Of a stretch of DNA of 59,843 nucleotides, positions 46,779 through 53,724 are shown piece after piece. The notes beneath the pieces were generated by a model. That model did no database searches. It was not told the origin of the DNA and saw only the letters and a list, made by a program, of their open reading frames with translations. Numbering within the stretch: position 1 is the first letter of the stretch; each line of letters begins with the position of its first letter. Origin of the DNA: Guyanagaster necrorhizus (Eukaryota > Basidiomycota > Agaricomycetes > Agaricales > Physalacriaceae). Location of the stretch: NCBI RefSeq assembly GCF_019112545.1, contig NW_025064882.1, positions 1 through 59,843 on the forward strand, written 5' to 3'. The translations under genes and the position numbers were made by a program.

Positions 46779-48828
46779 GTACCCGACAATGCCCACGTCT
46801 CCGACAGGGCTCTCCAGCGATTCCTGGGTAGCAGGGTCGCTCGACAGTTCCTCAATCCCGAGTTCCAGCAACTCTTCGGCCGCTATAGCCGAGAACTGGA
46901 GGAGACGAGAGCGCGCGGAGGAACGCGCTACAGTCGGCTCAGAAGCCCTTCGATCGCCCGAACTAGTGATCGAGGAAACACCGGGCCCAGCACTCACGCC
47001 GGGCCCAGCACCCAAGTCAACGGGAGGGTCCCCGACGACCCTTCGTCCTCCCGTACCGTCCATCTACGACCCGCCCGTCAGTTCCCTCCTCGTGGAAGGG
47101 GACAGCGGGGACGAGGGCGACGAGGAGGACGACGAGGACAGTGACGACCCATATCAACGACGACTGGAACGGGCAGGGGAGGATACAGATGAGGAAGCGC
47201 TGCGAGAAGAGATTGAGAGGGCAAGAGGTGAAGAGTATCAGGAGTTATACGAGCAGGGCAGGAACTACTTATGGCAGGACGAGCGCTGGCGAGCGACGTC
47301 CTTAGGACTCGAATACAGGTACACCGTAGGCGCTGAAAAAGAAAAAATTCTACAGTACGCCGCGACGGAATACGCATGGAGAGAATATGGGCGACGGCAC
47401 CCGGAGGACCCCCTCATGCCGATACCGCCATATCGGCCCGACAACAAACCAAGGATGCCGGCACCAATGCCGCGTACTCCTCCCGTACCAACAAGACGAG
47501 CCGTCTACATCGCCCCCTCCATCCGGAGTCGGGCCGATGACAGCCCGTCCACCCGAAGCACGGCTTCACGACTTATCCGAACAAGAGAGCGGCCGACATG
47601 GCAAGCCGCTCAAAGCCGAAATCCTTGGACCGGCAAAGGAAGCCGGCTCCTCGGCGGACAGCCACCCCCGGACCAAGCGGAATCGAGTGGGAAGGACCCT
47701 ATTCGAGACGACCCCGAGGCAGTCCGTCTCGGATTCACGGTACGAGACGGGGTGATTGTCCGGGTAACCGACCCAAAAGGAAGCCCAGTCGCGGACGATC
47801 ATTCCCTCCACTCCTTCCCGGGACCGCCCGAAGAGTGGAAACAACCGCCGTTTGACGGGTGGCCCAACCCGATGGGGGCGCTCCCGCATAACGCTAATGT
47901 CTTACAATGTCATCCCGACCTTCTCCGCAAACCGCGACCCTTCAAAGGAGCCTCAGACGACATCGATCGGTTCCTGGTGGATTGCGAACAATATTTTGAG
48001 GTCTACATCGGATACATCGGGACCGACATGAACAAGGTCGCCTTCGCCACCTCCTATCTGGAGGATAAGGCAAAGACCTGGTGGATCCTCATCTCCCCGA
48101 ACTTCCGATCCACCACCAGGGAACACTACCGGTATCCCTCATGGCCGGTCTTCAAGCGGATGTTAAACGACAAATTCATTGATCCCGCAGTACAGGAGGT
48201 ACACAAACAGAAGATCAAAGAATACAAGATGGGAGATAAGGCGGCTACCGACTACTTCGACGAGTTAGAACGTCTTGCAAAGCTCGCCGGAATCAGGGAG
48301 GACACGGCAAACGACGGGAGGATGGTAGAGGCACTCAAGCGAGGAGTCCCCTCCTCGTACCTCACGATGATCTCCGCCATGGGTGTCAAAATGTTGATGC
48401 CAGTGGGATATGACGAGTGGAAGGAAAGAATCATCGAGATGTACAAGGAGCGACAAAGGCAGAAAGCGGAGGCAACAACATTGCAGGAGTATTCCAAGAA
48501 GCCGACCCCGCCAACCCCGAACAAGCCGGGGCAAACTGCCGGAAAAACCTCGGGCTCCTCAAACGCCACCACCCCAGCATATAGCGCGCAGAAGACCGGA
48601 ACCGGCACAACCTACACCGGGGCCGGGAAGCCAATGGACATCGATCGCATGAAGAAGGAAGGGAAGTGTTTCAATTGCGGACAGAAGGGACACATGGCAA
48701 AAGATTGCCCGAAGAAGAAGCGAACCCGAGAAGACATACGGGCCCAGATCGCCGAACTTCAGAAGGAAGAAGAAGACCTTGGAAAGGAAACCAAGGTCGA
48801 GGAAGTAAAAGACGGGGCCAGCCAGTGA
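45760..48828 (+). CDS. gag: A5 gag: capsid and zinc knuckle
   Basis: The open frame of 1022 codons is +1 relative to ORF1. The first 430 or so residues overlap ORF1 and are low-complexity Pro/Ser/Thr-rich; in A4 this frame changes radically where ORF1 is conserved, so real Gag probably starts later. An ATG at 46789 lies 10 nt after the ORF1 TGA, and protein conservation with A4 starts near 47056 (PSIYDPP). Then an acidic stretch, the Ty3/Gypsy capsid-like domain (RPFKGASDDIDRFLVDCEQ to about 48460), a Lys/Pro-rich spacer, a zinc knuckle CFNCGQKGHMAKDC (48667-48708) and a Glu-rich tail. It forms the particle and binds the RNA. The last 244 nt overlap pol. Confidence 0.88.
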   Translation: MTSPPPPERPSSRKGDPYQKPGIATRIRGAFTRRKDQNAPDDTSETATILLQGSGTRGRRTSLRSPPRSPTTSLRQNPPSIPPPQFPQELETVLGTPLMPLGWLRDPAKVPTPPRTPPRPPPSPTPTPARPSAGWGSTTREEEISTPTTTTQISLSPRQATHSDTSTLEASPRMRPPVKGEGPPRGGSSRGYSRGGTLVSPLIMMKPSDNSSGTKNENEKKQSGEPRRSSPITSGRKPESGMKPQSTTDKDEHREGGRRSKEWVQPPLGSMSSEPMRDPLSGSPTQRTTRGQDLPALSAGTRPSDEEGLENPKPSTSNIPPAPTPSRPTPTPSSEPTGSEYPTMPTSPTGLSSDSWVAGSLDSSSIPSSSNSSAAIAENWRRRERAEERATVGSEALRSPELVIEETPGPALTPGPAPKSTGGSPTTLRPPVPSIYDPPVSSLLVEGDSGDEGDEEDDEDSDDPYQRRLERAGEDTDEEALREEIERARGEEYQELYEQGRNYLWQDERWRATSLGLEYRYTVGAEKEKILQYAATEYAWREYGRRHPEDPLMPIPPYRPDNKPRMPAPMPRTPPVPTRRAVYIAPSIRSRADDSPSTRSTASRLIRTRERPTWQAAQSRNPWTGKGSRLLGGQPPPDQAESSGKDPIRDDPEAVRLGFTVRDGVIVRVTDPKGSPVADDHSLHSFPGPPEEWKQPPFDGWPNPMGALPHNANVLQCHPDLLRKPRPFKGASDDIDRFLVDCEQYFEVYIGYIGTDMNKVAFATSYLEDKAKTWWILISPNFRSTTREHYRYPSWPVFKRMLNDKFIDPAVQEVHKQKIKEYKMGDKAATDYFDELERLAKLAGIREDTANDGRMVEALKRGVPSSYLTMISAMGVKMLMPVGYDEWKERIIEMYKERQRQKAEATTLQEYSKKPTPPTPNKPGQTAGKTSGSSNATTPAYSAQKTGTGTTYTGAGKPMDIDRMKKEGKCFNCGQKGHMAKDCPKKKRTREDIRAQIAELQKEEEDLGKETKVEEVKDGASQ
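46779..47144 (+). other. Continuation of A5 ORF1 frame after the TGA, RG-rich end
   Basis: The ORF1 frame stays open for another 121 codons after TGA 46776-46778 and reads like protein: SDRALQRFLG, FLNPEFQQLFGRYSRELEE, then an Arg/Gly-rich tail (RGRGQRGRGRRGGRRGQ) before TGA at 47142. A4 has NQALR, FLNPQF and YSQRMERE at the same places, and Gln where A5 has the TGA. The stop is thus either a recent CGA-to-TGA nonsense change at a CpG in A5, or a site of readthrough. The RG tail resembles nucleic-acid-binding tails of some Gag proteins. Confidence 0.65.
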
Positions 48829-51800
48829 GCGATTCCACTGGACTGGCCAAAGGACTTAATGGTGTGTCAACAATAGCCGCTAGTCGGACTGATAGTGTTC
48901 CTGTAGTTACATCTATGTCACCTCCTACTACGCATTCGAATATACCACGATTACTCACCAGACACACCAATGAATCGCAAAGAAAAGCTCAAATGCCCGC
49001 AGGCCGAACAGGGACAGAGAGTCCCGCCACATGGCTCAAACCATTTGACACCGAATGGACGTGGAGGGCCATCAAGGAAGCCAAGAACGAAGCAGCAGCG
49101 AAGGCCGTACTTCGAAACTGGATCCATCGGGCAAGGACCGAAGAAGTAGTGGACGAGTTGATTGAAGGAATCAGAAAGGCCGAACGATGTCGGGCCCTCG
49201 AATGGCTAGACGAGCTCCGAGGGCCCAAGAAGTACATTCTACGAGCCAAAACCCCTGGACGAGACTTAACCACGAAGGGGCAAATCGAAGTATTGACCTC
49301 CCGAGCCACCTATCAGGTAACCGCCCTGATCGATAGTGGCTGCACAGGAAGTTCAATCAATCGAGCTTTCGTCGACAAGCATCAACTTCCCACCAGGGCA
49401 ACAGCAGCTCCAATCCCTGTATATAACGCCGACGGAACAAAAAATCAGGCCGGATCCATCACCGAGTTCGTCGAACTCAGGTTAACGATCGGAGACCACT
49501 CCGAACGAATTGATCTGGCAGTAACGGATCTGGGGACGAAGGAACTCTTCCTCGGCCATGACTGGCTGATTCGCCACAATCCATTAATCAATTGGAAAAC
49601 CGGTCGAATCACCTTCGCCCGGTGCCGATGTAGGAAGATACCGTTCGAACTGCCAGATGAGGATCCGGAAGATCGGTGGGATGAAGAGATGGAAGATGGA
49701 GAAACCATATTGGCAGTGGATCTTGAAAAAGAAATCCACATACGGGCCGTCCATCATGCAAACGACTTGGCCGCCAAGGCAAATCAGGGAAAAGAGGAGA
49801 AGACGTTTGAAGAGATGGTACCTGAGTGGGCCAGAGACTACAAGGATCTATTCGAAAAGGAGAGCTTCGATGAACTACCAGCCCCGAAGCCCTGGGACCA
49901 TGCAATCGAACTAGTCCCGAACGCCAACGCCAACCTAGATTGCAAAACCTACCCACTCGGGCACCACGAGCAACAGGAACTTGACAAGTTCCTGGACGAG
50001 AACTTATCAAGTGGCCGAATCCGCCCCTCAAAGTCTCCTATGGCATCCCCTTTTTTCTTCGTCAAAAAGAAGGATGGAAAACTCCGACCGGTCCAAGATT
50101 ACCGAAAGCTCAATGAGATGACGATCAAGAATCGGTACCCATTACCCCTGATCTCAGAGCTAATGGACAAACTTCGGGGTGCCAAGTATTACACAAAACT
50201 CGACGTGCGGTGGGGATACAATAACGTTCGAATCAAAGAAGGAGACGAGTGGAAGGCCGCATTCCGTACCAACCGGGGATTATTCGAACCAACAGTAATG
50301 TTCTTCGGACTCACGAATTCCCCGGCCACTTTCCAATGGATGATGAACGATATTTTCAAAGATCTCATCTCCACCGGGAAGGTAACGATTTACCTCGACG
50401 ACATTTTAATCATGTCCAAGACAAAAGAGGAACATCGTAGCCTAGTACGACGAGTACTAGCCCTCATGAGGAAGCACAAGTTATTCCTCAAAGCAGAGAA
50501 ATGCGAGTTCGAGGTGCTGGAAACAGAATACCTCGGGGTGATCATTAGCGAAGGGAGCATCCGGATGGACCCAATAAAAGTAGCAGGGGTCACCGAGTGG
50601 CCGGAACCCAGCAAAAAAAGGGAATTACAGTCATTCCTTGGGTTCACCAACTTCTACCGACGATTCATCCGTGATTACAGCAAGATTGTCCGTCCAATGA
50701 CACAACTGACGGGCAATGCACCCTGGAATTGGGGACACTCTCAACAAGAGGCCTTCACGAATCTCAAGAGACGATTAGCGGAGGATGTAGTGCTGGCCAT
50801 CCCAACCCAGGAAGGGAAGTTCAGGGTAGAAGCAGACTCAAGTGAAGGGGCAATAGGGGCCGTTCTCTCTCAGGAGCAAAACGGAAAATGGCGGCCCGTA
50901 GCGTTTCTCTCCAAGGCTCTGACCGTCACGGAGCGAAACTACGAAATCTACGACAAGGAATTGCTCGCCATCATGCTCGCCCTGGAAGAGTGGCGGCACT
51001 ACCTTATCGGAGCCGAAGAGGTGTTCGAAGTCTGGACGGATCACCAAAACTTACGGTACTTCCGGCAACCCCAGAAACTCAATCGGCGACAAGCCCGCTG
51101 GGTGACGGAACTCAGTCAATATCAATATACCCTTCATCACAAGGCAGGAACGGCAAACAAAAAGGCCGACCTGTTAAGTCGACGATCCGACCACGATCAA
51201 GGAAGCACAGATAACGAAGGGGTAACCCTATTGAGGCCGGAACATTTCCGCGCCATGATAATGCCAACGGAAGAGGAGATACACGAGCGGATCAAGAGCG
51301 CGACACGGGACAGTCACAAGTGGGATCAACGGGTGGCCCCTTCCCTCAACCATGAACGAGGAATGACAAGGGAGGGAGGCCTAATCCACTATGACGGCCG
51401 CATCTATGTACCCCGAGACCAACAACTGCGCGGCGAAATCATCGCCACCTGCCACGATCATGTAACGGCAGGACACCCGGGCATTGCAAAAACCAAGGAG
51501 CTCGTATTACGAGAATATTGGTGGCCAAAAATGGGGAACGACATAACCACGTATGTGAAAGCCTGCGAAGCTTGTCAACGTGGAAAATCTTCGACACAGG
51601 CACGAGCAGCGCCACTATATCCTAACGAAATACCCTCCACCCCATGGACACACATTTCAGTCGATATGATCACCGGATTGCCCGAGTGTAACGGGTATGA
51701 TGCAATCCTGGTCATCGTCGACCGGTTCTCTAAGGCGATTATTCCAATTTCGTGTTCCACGGAACTGAACTCCGAAGGGTGGGCTAAAATCCTACGGGAT

Positions 51801-52721
51801 GAGGTGTATGCCAAGTACGGAATGCCGCAAGTCATCATCTCAGACAGAGGGCCCCAATTCGTCTCGAAATTCATCACGGACTTATACCGAATCCTGAACA
51901 TCAAGCAGAACGCATCCACAGCCTACCATCCACAAACGGATGGGCAAACGGAGCGCGTCAATCAGGAAATCGAAAAGTACTTACGTCTTTTCATCAACTA
52001 CCGGCAGGACGACTGGACTGAATGGCTTGCCCTCGCTGCCTTTCAGCACAATAATCGCGTTCATTCCGCAACGGGAAAAACCCCATTCTTCGTCAACTAT
52101 GGCCGTCACCCATATATCACGCACAAAAATCAACTCCATACAACCACACCAGCGTCATCAACTTTCGCGACCGACATGGAAAGGATTCACAGGGAGACAA
52201 AGACAGCACTGGAGAAAGCAGCGACGACGATGAAGACAACATATGACAAACACCGACGAACGAGTCGCGTCTACCAGCCAAACGACAAAGTATGGTTGGA
52301 CACAACAAACCTTCATTTACCACGTCCAAAAAAGAAGCTCGACGACAAACGCACAGGACCCTTTACAATCATAAAGGCAGTCGGGCCGAGCGCGTACAAA
52401 CTGCGCTTACCACAAACGTGGAAAATCCACGACGTCTTCAACGAAACATTGCTAAATCCATACATATCCCCGGCCTTCCCCAACCAGCAGCGCCCTCCTC
52501 CACCACCGCCGGACTTGATCGACGACGAAGAACACTTCGAAATCGATCAGATCCTACACCACAAGCTACGTCGAACCAAAGCAAAAGGCGGAGGAATGAC
52601 CACGACAGTTGACTACCTCGTCAGCTGGAAGGGTTACGGCCCCGAATCTAACCAATGGGTCAACGAAAAGTATATGAACGCGGAGACCGCAATACACGAC
52701 TACGAATTATCCCTTAATTAA
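48585..52721 (+). CDS. pol: A5 pol: protease, RT, RNase H, integrase, chromodomain
   Basis: The frame is open from 48585 (TAG just before) and is -1 relative to gag, so Pol is presumably made by frameshifting. The first ATG is only at 48915, and no standard slippery heptamer was found in the overlap. Domains: helical spacer (WLKPFDTEW), protease LIDSGCTGSS (Asp 49332), RT with YLDD at 50391-50402, RNase H (Asp 50835), integrase zinc domain (CHDHVTAGH, CEAC), DD35E core (Asp 51663, Asp 51843, Glu 51951), and a C-terminal chromodomain (about 52527-52718: FEIDQILHHK, DYLVSWKGYG, NQWV). The chromodomain places it in the chromoviruses, which it may steer to heterochromatin. No stop or active-site loss is seen. 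Confidence 0.95.
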   Translation, partial: RAEDRNRHNLHRGREANGHRSHEEGREVFQLRTEGTHGKRLPEEEANPRRHTGPDRRTSEGRRRPWKGNQGRGSKRRGQPVSDSTGLAKGLNGVSTIAASRTDSVPVVTSMSPPTTHSNIPRLLTRHTNESQRKAQMPAGRTGTESPATWLKPFDTEWTWRAIKEAKNEAAAKAVLRNWIHRARTEEVVDELIEGIRKAERCRALEWLDELRGPKKYILRAKTPGRDLTTKGQIEVLTSRATYQVTALIDSGCTGSSINRAFVDKHQLPTRATAAPIPVYNADGTKNQAGSITEFVELRLTIGDHSERIDLAVTDLGTKELFLGHDWLIRHNPLINWKTGRITFARCRCRKIPFELPDEDPEDRWDEEMEDGETILAVDLEKEIHIRAVHHANDLAAKANQGKEEKTFEEMVPEWARDYKDLFEKESFDELPAPKPWDHAIELVPNANANLDCKTYPLGHHEQQELDKFLDENLSSGRIRPSKSPMASPFFFVKKKDGKLRPVQDYRKLNEMTIKNRYPLPLISELMDKLRGAKYYTKLDVRWGYNNVRIKEGDEWKAAFRTNRGLFEPTVMFFGLTNSPATFQWMMNDIFKDLISTGKVTIYLDDILIMSKTKEEHRSLVRRVLALMRKHKLFLKAEKCEFEVLETEYLGVIISEGSIRMDPIKVAGVTEWPEPSKKRELQSFLGFTNFYRRFIRDYSKIVRPMTQLTGNAPWNWGHSQQEAFTNLKRRLAEDVVLAIPTQEGKFRVEADSSEGAIGAVLSQEQNGKWRPVAFLSKALTVTERNYEIYDKELLAIMLALEEWRHYLIGAEEVFEVWTDHQNLRYFRQPQKLNRRQARWVTELSQYQYTLHHKAGTANKKADLLSRRSDHDQGSTDNEGVTLLRPEHFRAMIMPTEEEIHERIKSATRDSHKWDQRVAPSLNHERGMTREGGLIHYDGRIYVPRDQQLRGEIIATCHDHVTAGHPGIAKTKELVLREYWWPKMGNDITTYVKACEACQRGKSSTQARAAPLYPNEIPSTPWTHISVDMITGLPECNGYDAILVIVDRFSKAIIPISCSTELNSEGWAKILRDEVYAKYGMPQVIISDRGPQFVSKFITDLYRILNIKQNASTAYHPQTDGQTERVNQEIEKYLRLFINYRQDDWTEWLALAAFQHNNRVHSATGKTPFFVNYGRHPYITHKNQLHTTTPASSTFATDMERIHRETKTALEKAATTMKTTYDKHRRTSRVYQPNDKVWLDTTNLHLPRPKKKLDDKRTGPFTIIKAVGPSAYKLRLPQTWKIHDVFNETLLNPYISPAFPNQQRPPPPPPDLIDDEEHFEIDQILHHKLRRTKAKGGGMTTTVDYLVSWKGYGPESNQWVNEKYMNAETAIHDYELSLN

Positions 52722-52738
52722 ACCATCGGGACGATGGT
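52722..52738 (+). other. Short perfect hairpin after the A5 pol stop
   Basis: ACCATCG, GGA, CGATGGT: a 7-bp stem with a 3-nt loop directly after the TAA and just before the PPT. In A3 the same place is partly eroded. It could be chance or a signal for RNA folding or RT priming. Confidence 0.4.
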
Positions 52739-52741
52739 CTT

Positions 52742-52754
52742 AACGAGGGGGTAA
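52742..52754 (+). promoter_or_regulatory. A5 polypurine tract
   Basis: AACGAGGGGGTAA directly precedes the 3' LTR. Plus-strand DNA synthesis is expected to start here. A3 has the matching sequence (aaggagagggagtaa on minus). Confidence 0.8.
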
Positions 52755-53189
52755 TGTTACGATTTATTCCTTTTTCTTTCCTTTTACCCCTATTTATGAT
52801 GAGTCAGAAGGCACAAGACCGTGGGAAGCTTAGTCAGCACAACTAAAGCTGTCCAACAAAACACTATGACGGTCGCGCTCGACGACACACAATCGACCTT
52901 TTATGTACGATAGCGACGCTCAAGGACAACGAGCACAATGGACACAGACACACATAATAAGCAGTAGTATAATTAGCGAACAACTGTACAGTATTTAAGG
53001 ACCACAGCTCTCGCTGGTATACCCCAGCTTCGAGCTAAAGTTTATTCATACCATTCTACCTCGAGTCTACTTCTGACCTTGAGTCACACGGTTCGGATAC
53101 TCATATAAGTGAACTCAGGTGATCCCTCGAAGTGCGAAGGGACATCTGTTTATCACGTGTATCAGTCCACGTGACGCTTGGGCTTAACA
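52755..53189 (+). repeat. A5 3' LTR (Gy-A), 435 bp
   Basis: This is the complete LTR TGTTACGATT to GGGCTTAACA. TATTTAA is at 52992-52998, the presumed RNA start AGCTTCGAGCTAA at 53026-53038, and AAAGTTTATTC follows. It is flanked on the right by CACAC. Confidence 0.95.
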
Positions 53190-53252
53190 CACACACTCTG
53201 TCAGACTCCATACGTGCACTCAACCCCACTCGAATTAGCATGTTCCTAACAG

Positions 53253-53620
53253 AACTCATAGAAGAAAACACCATTCTTAACCAAATCCAACCACCACCAC
53301 CTCCAGTCGAAGTCAATGGGGAAGAACATTTTGAAATAACCTAAATCCTCGGCTCCAAACTGGACTACTAGTTCTGCTGCCCACTGCTGTACAAAATCCA
53401 GTGGCTAGACTACAAAGGTAATAATGAAGAGTTTGCTTGGTTACCAGCCTCCAAGTTCTCCACCAATGAATTTATTAAAGAATTCTATGATTGATACTCA
53501 AGCAAACCAGGACTCTTATCCAAAGTCACTCAATCATTCTGTTCTTGATACAAGACTACTCCAGATGCCACTGGAGCCTCATCCTACTATTTCAATTCTA
53601 CTAACCAAATACCATTTCAA
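53253..53620 (+). pseudogene. B5 pol end: chromodomain
   Basis: This continues B5 Pol after the solo LTR: EENTILNQIQPPPPPVEVN, EEHFEIT, then the chromodomain with YKIQWLDYKG, EEFAWLPASKFS and FIKEFYD. Three stops are in frame. The end of Pol cannot be fixed exactly; it lies close to the end of the accessory gene, which comes from the opposite strand. Confidence 0.8.
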
Positions 53621-53724
53621 TCACCTTTCTTACACTTTCATAAGTCAAAATCTTATATCTACATGTTTTTCTTCTCCACTATCAACATCCAATGCCTTTT
53701 CTATATACATTTTGTACAAAAGCT

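Larger units (their letters stand above)
44910..53189 (+). mobile_element. A5: young, near-intact Gy-A chromovirus
   Basis: 5' LTR 44910-45501 (with a gap), PBS, three overlapping long ORFs, PPT, 3' LTR 52755-53189. All visible LTR bases (95 at the start and 44 at the end) are identical between the two LTRs, and the 5-bp duplication CACAC flanks it; the empty site is seen in other Gy-B LTRs (cccacacactctgcc). CpG is abundant and pol has no stop. It is the youngest insertion of the window, at the centre of the nest, and the reference for reading all other Gy-A copies. Confidence 0.95.
44469..53252 (+). repeat. Solo Gy-B LTR in B5 pol, interrupted by A5
   Basis: LTR parts 44469-44909 and 53190-53252 join into one ordinary Gy-B LTR (TGTTACATGCATGC to TGTTCCTAACA) when A5 is removed. 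It is flanked by GAACC (left) and GAACT (right), a 5-bp duplication, and B5 pol continues on both sides (SQLEP, then EENTILNQIQ). No internal Gy-B sequence belongs to it, so it is a solo LTR left by recombination. It keeps several CpG sites, including an intact TTCGAA core (agttcgaatat near 44721). Confidence 0.85.

Noticed and set aside
46020..47063. Minus-strand open frames of 90-160 codons inside A5
   Set aside because: Shadows of the GC-rich overlapping ORF1 and gag; no conservation in A4.
48666..48828. A -1 slippery heptamer for gag-pol
   Set aside because: Candidates such as gggccca or gcaaaag are out of register or do not fit X-XXY-YYZ.
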